DNA of 64,000 nucleotides, from positions 744,001 to 808,000 of the forward strand of contig CAWUHX010000146.1 of the NCBI GenBank assembly GCA_963922205.1, written 5' to 3'. Under the pieces are notes generated by a model, which saw only the letters and a list, made by a program, of their open reading frames with translations, had not been told where the DNA came from and did no database searches. The DNA is from Romanomermis culicivorax. Its lineage: Eukaryota > Nematoda > Enoplea > Mermithida > Mermithidae. Below, piece after piece: positions 39,601 to 44,194 of the stretch. The stretch's first letter is position 1. Each line of letters begins with the position of its first letter. A program made the translations under genes and the position numbers.

Positions 39601-40103
39601 TCTGATCTAAAAAAGGCAGTTTATCATCACTGTTCACAGCTTATCAATTATGTAATTAATTGTGGGAAACTACTGCAACGAGTAATGCTTGGTTCAATAT
39701 CATATTTTAATCTTCAGGTCTACTCGATATTAGAGAACAAGTTCCAATATAATCTTCTATATTCACCATCTCCAAATTTTTAGCAGCAATCGAAGCGAAC
39801 CGATGGCTATCAGTGTTGGAGCTGTCAGAGATTCAACTACAACGACTGCAGGAGGAAAAGTTTTGGGCCCAGGTTCACTGCATTCAATTCCCGTCGTCAT
39901 CGAAGCCAGCAGTACAGGCAGTTTCGATCACATTCCAGCCGGTCCGGTCATGGAAGTTTGCGGCAGCTGGTCGGACAACGATTATATTTCGTGCGACGAG
40001 CAGGAAGGTCGTTTGAGAAAATGTCTGGCGGACGCGATGGTCGAAACGACGTCTTTTTCACACCCTCCACCGCCCTTGTCTCCGTTGTCTATCGGAAAAG
40101 GTG
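9479..40103 (+). CDS. BCAS3: BCAS3 / rudhira orthologue, 17 exons, incomplete at both ends
   Basis: The exons, listed separately, splice in consistent phase to about 825 codons with no internal stop. The product follows vertebrate BCAS3 (about 930 residues, compared from memory) in order: a WD40-like propeller (about residues 1-420 here), a Ser/Ala-rich linker (about 456-570), the conserved BCAS3 domain with the block [12 protein letters not shown] (about 680), and the late block EVCGSW...LRKCLADAM (about 770-800). In animals BCAS3 binds phosphoinositides, forms a complex with PHAF1 at autophagosome formation sites, and as rudhira/BCAS3 affects microtubules, intermediate filaments and cell migration. 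About 40 N-terminal and about 60 C-terminal residues are missing. Two stretches of the vertebrate protein, before exon 14 and before exon 17, have no counterpart: they are divergent, lost, or in exons I missed. Exon order and phase make a retrocopy or pseudogene unlikely. Confidence 0.93.
9657..10260 (-). mobile_element. Family A copy A3 with a nested family B element
   Basis: Sits in BCAS3 intron 1, 50 bp past the donor. Ends are CATACATGTAATTG and CGTTACATGTATG. The flanks ATGAGGGG (9649-9656) and ATGAGAGG (10261-10268) agree at 7 of 8. It is in reverse orientation and interrupted by a B element at 9678-9864. Confidence 0.88.
9678..9864 (+). mobile_element. Family B miniature element B1, nested in A3
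   Basis: Ends CATACCTGTAAGACC and AAGTACAGGTATT. An 8-bp target duplication GCGGGAAG at 9670-9677 and 9865-9872 comes from family A sequence, so B landed after A. Confidence 0.88.
10262..10345 (-). repeat. Repeat E, reverse copy
   Basis: GGTATTACCCCCATCTAAAG, AAAATTGATCACTG and ATGACGTG match the forward copies at 6500-6606 and 26500-26584 in reverse. Confidence 0.6.
10450..10550 (+). CDS. BCAS3: BCAS3 exon 2
   Basis: Acceptor TTTTCCAG, donor CTG|GTAAGC. 33 codons after the split Asp. Contains [19 protein letters not shown], matching vertebrate EPPLLIMIGYSDGMQVW, the first blade strand of the propeller. Ends in phase 0. Confidence 0.92.
10649..10736 (+). CDS. BCAS3: BCAS3 exon 3
   Basis: Acceptor GATTTAG, donor ACA|GTATGA. 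Encodes [15 protein letters not shown] and [10 protein letters not shown], matching vertebrate SGEAQELFSVRHGP and ARILPAP. An alternative donor at 10727 would break the phase to exon 4, so the 10737 donor is preferred. Confidence 0.88.
10910..10964 (+). CDS. BCAS3: BCAS3 exon 4
   Basis: Acceptor TTCTGCAG, donor TGG|GTAAAA, 55 bp. Encodes [17 protein letters not shown], matching vertebrate NFAEKRPLLGVCKSIGSS. Ends with a split Gly codon. The following intron is only 53 bp. Confidence 0.9.
11018..11125 (+). CDS. BCAS3: BCAS3 exon 5
   Basis: Acceptor TTTTTTCAG, donor TCG|GTATAT. Encodes [19 protein letters not shown] and [12 protein letters not shown], matching vertebrate PPYCCVDLYSLRTGEMV and FKTPIYDLHCNK. 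Confidence 0.92.
11188..11264 (+). CDS. BCAS3: BCAS3 exon 6
   Basis: Acceptor AATTTAAG, donor AAA|GTAAGT. Encodes [20 protein letters not shown], matching vertebrate [20 protein letters not shown]. The acceptor has a poor pyrimidine tract, but phase and homology fix it: a competing acceptor at 11172 would run into a stop. Confidence 0.88.
11326..11396 (+). CDS. BCAS3: BCAS3 exon 7
   Basis: Acceptor TTTTAAAG, donor AAA|GTGAGA. Encodes [19 protein letters not shown], matching vertebrate [22 protein letters not shown]. Ends in phase 0. Confidence 0.88.
11469..11552 (+). CDS. BCAS3: BCAS3 exon 8
   Basis: Acceptor ACATTTCAG, donor AAA|GTAATT, 28 codons. Contains [20 protein letters not shown], matching vertebrate [20 protein letters not shown]. 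Confidence 0.92.
11682..11849 (+). CDS. BCAS3: BCAS3 exon 9
   Basis: Acceptor ATTTGCAG, donor GAA|GTAAAA, 56 codons. [20 protein letters not shown] matches vertebrate KTLKSGLTMVGKVVTQLTG, and [14 protein letters not shown] matches GIITVIDTETVG. The linker between them is Ser/Lys-rich. Confidence 0.92.
11906..12136 (+). CDS. BCAS3: BCAS3 exon 10
   Basis: Acceptor CTGTTTAG, donor AAA|GTAAGC, 77 codons. [20 protein letters not shown] and [15 protein letters not shown] match vertebrate [20 protein letters not shown] and VHHLYTLHRGETEAK. This is the most conserved propeller segment, next to the phosphoinositide-binding region in PROPPIN-like folds. The intron after it is 4.45 kb. Confidence 0.94.
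12713..13090 (+). repeat. Degenerate tandem repeat, about 120-bp unit
   Basis: Three decayed units share CTCTTGATCGTAGCTCAGTG, then GGTTGTCTGCGCTG-like sequence, then GATGGACTTGGAAAA, starting near 12715, 12912 and 13020. Open frames across it (12713-12916 and 12953-13153) are by-products. Confidence 0.55.
13335..13800 (+). repeat. Repeat D, interrupted by a hAT MITE
   Basis: Holds CCGGCGCTTGGCGCCGG, CAGACGCGGCTTTCAGAATG and TACCTTCACGTATCA, then resumes after the insertion with CATCATCTCAAACGTATTA and a TTCAATATTGTATCTTGATA tail. Confidence 0.7.
13491..13703 (+). mobile_element. hAT MITE, 213 bp, with 8-bp target duplication
   Basis: Ends CAGGCCTGTAG and CTACAGGCTTG. Perfect duplication ATAGTTTT at 13483-13490 and 13704-13711. 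The target is repeat D, and the uninterrupted D copies show the empty site. A truncated reverse copy of the same family is at 19584-19720. Confidence 0.9.
15744..16441. mobile_element. Possible hAT-like element
   Basis: The left end CAAGGTGTACATTAACC resembles the reverse complement of the right end (GGTTGAACACCCTG), and GAGTCAGGGAAAAG / AAAGTCAGGGAATTCCC words sit just inside each end. Flanking duplication is weak (CTTTCA against GTTTCA). No coding remains. Confidence 0.45.
16588..16681 (+). CDS. BCAS3: BCAS3 exon 11
   Basis: Acceptor GTACATAG, donor [25 protein letters not shown] and [12 protein letters not shown] match vertebrate QDICFSHDCRWVVVST and GTSHVFPINPYG. Joins exon 10 in phase 0 and ends with a split Gly. 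Confidence 0.94.
16743..16901 (+). CDS. BCAS3: BCAS3 exon 12
   Basis: Acceptor TTTGCAG, donor [29 protein letters not shown] matches vertebrate [20 protein letters not shown]; the rest is a Ser/Thr-rich tail ending HSPHK. Longer open frames reading past 16901 enter the intron. Confidence 0.94.
17090..18180 (+). repeat. Degenerate AACCAACCAATCAGGGAATC tandem array
   Basis: Left arm of the foldback element. Units of about 12-24 bp combine AACCAACCA, ATCAGGGAATC and AATGAATC words with frequent substitutions. A longer period is visible: a stretch around 17330-17460 recurs near 17620-17740. The open frame at 17978-18190, rich in NQPT, is just a translation of the array. Confidence 0.85.
18503..18660 (+). 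mobile_element. Family B-like copy, decayed (B3)
   Basis: CATACCGGTAGAAGATCCGA and TCAGTTGGGGAGAGGG match the B left end with substitutions. GGGCCGAACGAG and GAGTTGGGGAGTCCCAAGT match its right half. The right terminus is lost. Confidence 0.6.
19130..19420 (-). repeat. Inverted counterpart of the AACC array
   Basis: TTGATTGATTCCCTGATTTA, GGTTGGTTGATCCTCTGG and CTTGGTTGATTGATGGGTTG are reverse complements of left-arm units. Together with the reversed terminal block at 19440-19566 this makes the foldback geometry. Confidence 0.8.
19584..19720 (-). mobile_element. Truncated hAT MITE, reverse copy
   Basis: Matches the reverse complement of the MITE at 13491-13703, through TTTCTGACTTGACTTT and AAAACCAAAGG to the end TGCCTACAGGCCTG. 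The distal end is lost or diverged. Confidence 0.7.
20248..20741 (+). other. Remainder of BCAS3 intron 12
   Basis: Between the foldback element and exon 13. The 106-codon open frame at 20304-20624 has no recognisable motif, no BCAS3 similarity and no supporting splice context. I do not call it a gene. Confidence 0.4.
20742..21089 (+). CDS. BCAS3: BCAS3 exon 13
   Basis: Acceptor TTTTTTTTGTCAG, donor ATG|GTGAGT, 115 full codons. NPRLPP...SKIKQSS corresponds to vertebrate NPRLSP...AQIKQPM. The rest is Ala/Ser-rich, ending [20 protein letters not shown] and [10 protein letters not shown]. The vertebrate stretch around FCVAAIFGTSRSW has no clear match here or in the next 8.3 kb. It is markedly more GC-rich than its surroundings. 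Confidence 0.88.
21874..22400 (-). pseudogene. LINE reverse transcriptase fragment, minus strand
   Basis: Reading from about 22400 downward: [13 protein letters not shown], then after stops and frame changes [22 protein letters not shown] and [14 protein letters not shown]. This is the same linker-to-RT region as the fragment at 4340-4751. Its 3' part is replaced by a GTAC-rich repeat below about 22030. Confidence 0.65.
21915..22030. repeat. GTAC-type hAT-like fragment
   Basis: CACTGGTTTTTTTTGTACAA, TTGTACTTGTACAAAG and CTTTGTACAAAAAAAT words. It belongs to a set with 22411-22769 and 53097-53160. Confidence 0.5.
22411..22769. mobile_element. GTAC-type hAT-like element
   Basis: Left end CAGGTTTTTTTTGTACAGG and right end GAGTACAAAAAAACAGTG form an imperfect inverted pair. 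Inside the right end are TTTGTACATGTACAAAAA palindromes. No target duplication is visible. Confidence 0.5.
23440..23533. repeat. GGATCCGGATC-type fragment
   Basis: ACCGGATTTGGATCC, ATCGGATTCGGATC and the end CCGTTCCATCCCTAA. Related pieces are at 24175-24249 and 53465-53635. The TTAGGGATGG-like ends hint at a hAT-type miniature element. Confidence 0.45.
23751..24816. mobile_element. PIF/Harbinger-type non-autonomous element, TTA target site
   Basis: The left end AGGCCCGGTCATACTTCGCC and the reverse complement of the right end, AGGCCCTGTCATACTTCACC, differ at two positions. Outside each end is TTA (23748-23750 and 24817-24819), the 3-bp duplication expected of PIF/Harbinger. Subterminal GGCGCCGC palindromes and TATTCATAC words are present at both sides. 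No transposase frame remains; the short K-rich open frame at 23783-24016 is not a gene. Related ends occur at 49256 and 50562. Confidence 0.8.
25502..25872 (+). mobile_element. Family A copy A4
   Basis: Starts CAGACATGTAACGTGG and ends TGACATGTATG. The flanks TCCCGAGC and TTCCAAGC agree at 6 of 8. An older, more diverged copy: the GGCGCGAAGCGCC palindrome has decayed to GGGGCGGAGCG. Confidence 0.8.
26500..27160 (+). repeat. Repeat E interrupted by a solo LTR
   Basis: AACACGTCATTTCG, AGTGATCAATTTTTAG and GGTAATACCCCCCTCATA on the left, ATACCCCTTCCTATGGGG on the right. The copy at 6500-6606 is continuous here. Confidence 0.65.
26585..27134. mobile_element. Probable solo LTR, 550 bp
   Basis: Starts TGTTGTAGTG and ends AAATACAACA, giving TG...CA ends with a TGTTGTA/TACAACA inverse repeat. 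It interrupts repeat E. The flanks share only ATA, so a full 4-5 bp target duplication is not proven. Internal features such as AATATAAAGG resemble a TATA region. No internal coding region or second LTR is adjacent. Confidence 0.6.
27581..28545 (-). mobile_element. Harbinger-like element with transposase remnant
   Basis: The ends GGTATTGCAGAAAGA and TCTTTCTGCAATACC are exact inverse repeats. Subterminal AGGAGCAGAGCAAAC words repeat on both sides. On the minus strand (about 28236 to 27944) a frame reads [20 protein letters not shown], which resembles the N-terminal block before the nuclease domain of HARBI1-like transposases. No DDE residues follow, so it is non-autonomous. The expected 3-bp target duplication is not visible. 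A family B copy is inserted in it. Confidence 0.65.
28237..28429 (+). mobile_element. Family B miniature element, copy B2
   Basis: Ends CATACCTGTAAGACC and AGTACAGGTATG. The flanks TTGCTCCT (28229-28236) and TTGCTCCA (28430-28437) agree at 7 of 8. Nested in the Harbinger-like element. Open frames crossing it are by-products. Confidence 0.88.
28546..29405 (+). other. Remainder of BCAS3 intron 13
   Basis: AT-rich and non-coding. No repeat ends recognised, and no exon-like frame with both splice sites. Confidence 0.45.
29406..29565 (+). CDS. BCAS3: BCAS3 exon 14
   Basis: Acceptor CTTTATTTTTCAG, donor [29 protein letters not shown] and [19 protein letters not shown] correspond to vertebrate VVESLYIISCYGTLVEHMM and ISDDTPLEMMTSPRASWTL. 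This is the start of the BCAS3 domain. Its phase fits exon 13 directly. Confidence 0.92.
29636..29727 (+). CDS. BCAS3: BCAS3 exon 15
   Basis: Acceptor TTATTGTAG, donor [29 protein letters not shown] corresponds to vertebrate [20 protein letters not shown]. In the unspliced sequence the frame meets a TAG six bases after the donor, so splicing is required. Confidence 0.85.
29785..29977 (+). CDS. BCAS3: BCAS3 exon 16
   Basis: Donor [29 protein letters not shown] continues into PQFTFKT and matches vertebrate [20 protein letters not shown] almost exactly. The acceptor is less certain: GTTTTGAAG at 29784 gives the right phase and a 57-bp intron, while the better-looking ATATACAG at 29834 would be out of phase with exon 15. 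Confidence 0.88.
30205..31342. mobile_element. TA-flanked (Tc1/mariner-type) non-autonomous element
   Basis: The left end CAGGGTAAGCCAAAAAAAGG, then CAACCGGTGCTGACTTTCAT, pairs with the reverse complement of the right end (CAGAGCCAAAAAAGGCGACC, then GGTACTGACTTTAATAGC). TA flanks both ends (30203-30204 and 31343-31344). The interior has no transposase frame and is interrupted by family A copy A5. Confidence 0.72.
30432..30872 (-). mobile_element. Family A copy A5
   Basis: Starts CATACATGTAATTGAGG and ends CCGTTACATGTATG, in reverse orientation. The flanks TTTGTAAT and TCTAAAAT agree at 5 of 8. Nested in the TA-flanked element. Confidence 0.85.
31830..31950. repeat. Fragment related to the foldback inner arm
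   Basis: GCACCAAAGTT, CTGGTACCGAAATGCATC, TTGTTGAACCTACTGTAC and GGCATATGTCTTC follow the same order as the block at 19490-19590. A solitary decayed piece of the same family. Confidence 0.5.
32203..32278. repeat. Short GC-rich inverted repeat
   Basis: GTTGTCCCAAAGC pairs with GCTTGGGACAAC over a 76-bp span whose interior is GC-rich (GGGGCCAGCCTAGCCC...). It may be a tiny miniature element or an RNA hairpin. No target duplication. Confidence 0.45.
32760..33000. other. GC-rich unassigned island in intron 16
   Basis: More GC-rich than its surroundings, with two short hairpins in succession (CTTGCTGTCAGCAAG and GGGCCTTTGGCCC). On the minus strand it shows CGATTAAAGGTAAGTTATTG, a good donor-like site. 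It could be a small RNA gene, a SINE head or an old repeat. I cannot assign it. Confidence 0.3.
34454..35443. mobile_element. hAT-like element, 990 bp, nested in H
   Basis: Starts CAGGGCCGTGCGCAGG and ends CCTTGCGCACGGCCATG. The flanks ATTCATGC (34446-34453) and ATTCATAC (35444-35451) agree at 7 of 8. The uninterrupted H copy 1 reads ATTCATAC once at 5688-5695, which proves the insertion. The interior has three GGCGCNNAGCGCCGG hairpins (near 34820, 34940 and 35305) and a reverse repeat D segment (35225-35370). Confidence 0.9.
35895..36110 (+). repeat. Repeat D, forward copy inside H
   Basis: Nearly identical to 6120-6330: CCGGCGCTTCGCGCCG, GGCGCGGCTTTCAGCGTGTC, TACCTTCACTTATCA. This confirms that the D copy at 6.1 kb is part of H copy 1. 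Confidence 0.75.
37300..37649 (+). mobile_element. Family A copy A6, 5'-truncated
   Basis: Begins within the element at ACGTCTGGAGGGGTCGGG and runs to the normal right end ATTACGTGTATG. The left terminus is missing. Confidence 0.8.
38120..38230 (+). repeat. Two-unit tandem repeat, about 34 bp
   Basis: GGTTTGAAAGTCACGAGCCA plus AATGGCTCCTTTT is followed directly by GGTTTGAAAGTCATGGGCCG plus AATGGCTCCTCC. A similar AGGAGTCAATCTGAATTTTT pattern occurs at 39120-39160. Confidence 0.6.
38650..39042 (+). mobile_element. Family A copy A7
   Basis: Starts CATACATGTAACAGAGCTCC and ends AATTACATGTATG, with GGCGCGAAGCGCCG intact. It lacks about 35 bp after TCAGTAATT relative to A2. The flanks do not match. 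Confidence 0.85.
39185..39421 (+). mobile_element. Family C miniature element, copy C1
   Basis: Starts ATGTACATGCACTGCAAGG and ends CCCCCTATATGTTCGTAT, between perfect 8-bp duplications GGTTTAGG (39177-39184 and 39422-39429). It contains TTTTTCATACAAAGTATGCG and AAATCATCAGAAAATTGTC, shared in reverse with C2. Confidence 0.8.
39784..40103 (+). CDS. BCAS3: BCAS3 exon 17, last exon found
   Basis: Acceptor ATTTTTAG, with a second in-frame CAG three bases later (NAGNAG). Donor GGTG|GTAAAT, or three bases earlier. [30 protein letters not shown] and [13 protein letters not shown] correspond to vertebrate VRSDPVSMP, SGTFDRSVTLLEVCGSW and GLRERLADAMAE. It joins exon 16 in phase. The remaining C-terminal exon or exons were not found before the LINE. 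Confidence 0.9.
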
Positions 40104-41113
40104 GTAAATTTATCTTTTCCCTAGTCATATGCATTTACTAAACTCGTTATTCGATTGATCCAAATTATTGTTGCACTTGCATCAAATTCAGTCTGCAAAA
40201 ATTTTTCGTGATATCTCAATAACGTGATGAATCTGCACTTTGTTTATTGGGTATTTGCAAAATTATGTTAGAATCTGAATAATTGTTCTCTGTTTTAGTG
40301 TTGCACATTGCACATATCCGTATGAACCGACAAAAAATGGAGACATCCTGGTGTTTCGTTCCAAATATGTAGCATTTTATTCCTTGTCACACAAAATGAC
40401 CATTTTGGGATCGTATTGCGAAATTTTCGTTCATTGTCTTTGATTCTAAGCATACCGACCTTACGAGTTGAACATACATGCACATAGGGGGTAGGGGGTA
40501 AACCCCCTTACCTGAGACCCTGGCCACCCCACTGGCCCAAAAACTCGTCAAACACCCCCCCTCCTGAACTTTTTCCACGATAGTTTCTTGATGATTTTTG
40601 TGCATATTTTGTATGAAAAACAAGCTTGCAGAACTTTTTTTGTTTTTTTGCTCGCTCACCCCCTTACCCCTGGATAAAAAGTCCAAGGACCCTCCCCCCT
40701 AGAAAATTCTTCCTATGCATGTTTGGGGTTCAGGATCGATAAATGCTCTTACCGAAACGCTACGTCTGTGTGCCTCATTCCTTCGTTACATTTATGATTT
40801 ATTTTCAGAATATTGCATATGTAACCAGAATTCAATTATTCCTGCTGATAGGTACGAAATTTTGTGTTTTTTAAGACACAATTTCCGATAGGATCGACCA
40901 TCACATCAGGAAGTAAAAGATAAAGTGCTCCTCAAAACTTTACATACGAGGTATTTTATGTGCTGATAACAGTTGTGATATGCATTCGAGCTGAATTCGA
41001 GTGGACATCAATTGAGTTAACTGTCGTAAAATGTGGCTTCTAGTAGTATTTTGATTCCTCTTTCACCTAATGTATTAACTAATGTTTAAACCCGTATGGT
41101 TTATGCTTTATGT
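40104..41113 (+). other. Downstream of BCAS3 exon 17
   Basis: Should be intron or 3' region of BCAS3. Apart from family C copy C2 I find no exon that continues the vertebrate C-terminus. Confidence 0.4.
40474..40722 (-). mobile_element. Family C miniature element, copy C2
   Basis: Reverse orientation relative to C1: ATACATGCACATAGGGGG at the left, GGCCCAAAAACTCGTCAAAC, TTTCTTGATGATTTTTGTGC, then TCCTATGCATGT at the right. No matching target duplication. Confidence 0.65.
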
Positions 41114-41121
41114 GTTGTGGC

Positions 41122-41577
41122 CATACATGTAATTGGGGGGGAAGTGCTATGGGAACCCCCCCCCCAGAAATCGTCGACCATATGGCTAGCCATTGGGCGA
41201 CCCCCCCCCCAGGATTTTCCAATCCAATGGCTAGCCATATGGTAGCCCTAGGGACTCCCATAGTTTTAGTCGGAAAAATACTGAAAAATGTCATTTTTCA
41301 TGAAAAATGTCAATTTTTGAACAAAAAATGGTCAAAAACGTCAATTTTGTCGGCAGTTTCGCGCCATAAGTATATATTTTATCATTTTATGAACAAAATT
41401 TACTACTTTTTGAACCGTTTTTTGGACATTTTTCATGAAAAAATCGAATTTTTTTGTCCTTCAGGGACCCCTCCCTCCAAAATTTAGGGAATTACTGACC
41501 CCCGACCCGAAAAAAGTGCTCCAACCCCCCCCCCCTCCCCAGACCTCGGAGCTCCGTTACATGTATGGTTGTGGCCA
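41122..41577 (-). mobile_element. Family A copy A8 with perfect target duplication
   Basis: Starts CATACATGTAATTGGGG and ends CCGTTACATGTATG. GTTGTGGC flanks both ends (41114-41121 and 41578-41585). Immediately after the second GTTGTGGC a further family A left end begins. Confidence 0.92.
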
Positions 41578-41585
41578 TACATGTA

Positions 41586-41618
41586 ACAGGACTCCGAGGT
41601 CTGGGGGGTTGGGCCATA
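41586..41618 (+). mobile_element. Family A end fragment, abutting A8
   Basis: CATACATGTAACAGGACTCC then GAGGTCTGGGGGGTTGGG, after which the similarity stops. It sits directly against the A8 target duplication, so a second A element had used the same site and was then deleted or rearranged. Confidence 0.75.
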
Positions 41619-42137
41619 TGTTATGTTTGATCTCTGCTAAAATCCGAGGATGTCAGCAATATGACTAAAGAGTCTCTTGGCTTGTACCAAACTAGCTACC
41701 GTAGGTCACTCAAATGAGCTTCCTATTGGTAAAGTCTGATACAGTGCAACAGTTCTTTAGCAGACCTAAACACAACCTTCAGTCGCTGTTCAGCAACTGG
41801 AATCCAACAGCTTGCACCTGAAAAGCTACCAAAATACTTCAGAGAACCTTACCCAATGGCTCTTGTAAAAGTCAGGGATGTGAGACGTTGCTGCAGAAAA
41901 ATATATGTGGCCCAATATAAAAGTCGATAAATATACACCACTTTACTGGCGTAAAATAACAATAACAAAAGATGATGGACGGGCGGCTTGCACAAAATAA
42001 ACATAAATTTGTGAGAATGATCATAACGTATCACATATTGCCATATAAAGGCAGTCATGCCCACGTAATGTCGCCTTCTGGCCATTTTCACAATTTGCAT
42101 GGATGGGATGCCTGCTACCCTAAGTGCATCCCCAACA
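41619..42137. other. No gene recognised
   Basis: Moderately AT-rich, with no coding or repeat signal I recognise. It lies between two A elements. Confidence 0.4.
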
Positions 42138-42576
42138 CATACATGTAACAGAGCCCCAAGGTCTTGGGGGTCGGGCGACTTTTTTTGAGCTGGGGGTCAG
42201 TAGTAGCCAAAATTTTGGGGAAGGGATCTCAAGGAAAAAAATCGATTTTTTTCACGAAAAAAGTCCGAAAAATAATTCAAAAAATAGTAATTTTTTCTAA
42301 AAAGACCATAAAAATGTATTCATGGCGTGAAGCACCAAGAAAATTCACATTTATTACCATTTTTTGTTCAAAAGTTGACATTTTTCATTAAAAAAAATTG
42401 ACATTTTTTGGTATTTTTCCGACCAAAAGTATGGTGGTTCCTAGGGCTACCATATGGCTAGCCCTTGGATAGGAATATCCTGGGGGCAGTCGCCCAATGG
42501 CTAGCCATATGGTCGACGATTTCTGAGGCAGTTCCCATAGCCATTAAACCCCCCCCCCCCCCAACTTACATGTATG
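42138..42576 (+). mobile_element. Family A copy A9
   Basis: Starts CATACATGTAACAGAGCCCC and ends ACTTACATGTATG. The left flank CCCCAACA does not match the right flank GTTGTGAC, but that right flank resembles the GTTGTGGC of A8, hinting at a rearranged A cluster. Confidence 0.85.
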
Positions 42577-42877
42577 GTTGTGACGAGCCAGGATTAACAG
42601 TTTTCTTATACATAGCTTTATCCTCCATAAGCATCATCTTGAACTTTTCGCAAGATAAAATACCACAAATATTAATGTGATGGTACACATTTGAGGCACC
42701 CTGTGTACAATGTTCATTTATGACTGCTTTATCTATTTACATAAATATTACAGAAAATGAGTGAATTATATTTTTTATAGTATGTGATATTTAAATTGAT
42801 ACTTAAACCCATACACTTGATGTTTTATTCTTTCAAGCCAAAACTTAGCAGCATTGCAACTTAGCAGCATAGCAAAA

Positions 42878-42891
42878 ATAATACTTCTTTG
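42878..42891 (+). repeat. LINE target-site duplication, 5' copy
   Basis: AATAATACTTCTTT, repeated at 48138-48151 directly after the LINE tail. In the second assembly copy the pair is at 54312-54325 and 59587-59600. Confidence 0.88.
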
Positions 42892-43226
42892 GGGTTGTTC
42901 TTTTGCAAGGCTGGTGAGCGGTTGTTTTTTAGATTTCTCTGTACTTTTTTCGTATGCTGCCTATGCTCACTGTTGTTTGTGCCTAGTCATTTGTATACAT
43001 GTAGGGTCACTACAATAATCTATAAAAAATTTGCATTGTGCACATTGGCATCAGTTATTTTTTTGTGTGGCAAACCATTCCATAAACTAGACATTTTCGA
43101 TAATACTGATATTATTGGCGGCAAACGTTATTTTTTCCACATTTCTTATGAACAATATTAGCAATCATATATTTTGCTACCTGGAAAATTAGCAAATCGA
43201 TCTATTTTATTTCATTTTACGACATT

Positions 43227-43700
43227 ATGGCCAACAAGCGAAAAAATAACAACAAATGTGGGAATTCGTCTAAAAAATCCCAAAAATCCGAGCATAACCA
43301 ACACCCGTCTATCCAAAACAACGAACTATCAGAAAATTTGACAAGTAACATGCTGGAACGAATGGACAAAGCCGAAAATTGAATCGAGCAACTAGAAAGA
43401 TTAGGCTGCAAAAAGAACGTCTAGTTCTACAACTTTCCGTTCGATTTGTTCCCGATGGATGTCAAAACAAAACAAGTTGATAAAAAAGAGCAACTCCGTA
43501 AGTTTTTCATACAAATTATGAAAAATCCGGAGGACACTGTCAAAAATTTCGGTTTTGAATGGATTGGCGTCTTTTCCCCCAAAGGTCAAAGTTCACAAAG
43601 ACAGATTAAAACGATTTTCTCATTGTTTGAGCACAAAGCCAAGCAGCCGGCTTCATCAGGAACCTTGGGCTCTTCAACAAAGACAGGAAGCCTCCAGTGA
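43227..43700 (+). pseudogene. LINE ORF1, two in-frame stops
   Basis: Starts MANKRKNNNKCGNSSKKSQK, a basic Asn/Lys-rich N-terminus, then a coiled-coil-like stretch (LTSNMLERMDKAEN, IEQLERL) and an RRM-like entry, FYNFPFD. TGA at 43380-43382 and TAG at 43422-43424 interrupt the frame without shifting it. At 158 codons it is short for an L1/Tx1 ORF1. It would be the RNA-binding partner of ORF2. The same two stops occur in the copy at 54662. Confidence 0.72.
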
Positions 43701-43852
43701 TTTGGGCTGATGACTTAACGAAACAGCAAAGGGAAAAAAAAGGAAAAAAACAACAAAATCAACGAAAATAAGCCGAAACTTAATTTTAATGTGTTTTTTA
43801 TATATGTTTACTTAATTTTTGGTAAATGTTTGTATACTAACGTAGGTAATTG

Positions 43853-43924
43853 TTAATTGTTCTTTGTGAAAAAATATTTTTTCTCGTGACGTGTTCTTTG
43901 TGAAAAAATATTTTTTCTCGTATC
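43853..43924 (+). repeat. Two-unit direct repeat between LINE ORFs
   Basis: GTTCTTTGTGAAAAAATATT plus TTTTCTCGT occurs twice in a row, about 33 bp apart, in the spacer between ORF1 and ORF2. Also present in the second copy. Confidence 0.7.
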
Positions 43925-44194
43925 TAGATAGTATGATATTAATTTTGTTAATATGAAGCTTATGCACTGTTACTCTTTCATCCGTGCTTCTAGGTGACTG
44001 AGGGTCCCTTCGAGGATACTTAAACTCGTGATTTATACTCGAGCCGAAAGGCTGTTTTTTCTTGACTCTGCCCACATTGTCAAAAATAGCAAAATATTTC
44101 AATTTTCTTTTAAAAAAAAAGTTGACACACAAAAATCAATGTACTATGTTAACAATGGAAAAGAAAGTGTGACCCTAGTGTATACTTGTTTTTT

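Larger units (their letters stand above)
29978..39783 (+). other. BCAS3 intron 16, 9.8 kb, transposon-rich
   Basis: Contains a TA-flanked element with a nested A copy (30.2-31.3 kb), a small hairpin (32.2 kb), a GC-rich island (32.76-33.0 kb), the 3.5-kb H repeat with a nested 990-bp element (33.5-37.0 kb), A copies at 37.3-39.0 kb and a family C element. A 40-residue stretch of vertebrate BCAS3 before RSDPV has no match, and a symmetric exon may be hidden or lost. The open frames at 31413-31647 lack BCAS3 similarity. Confidence 0.6.
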
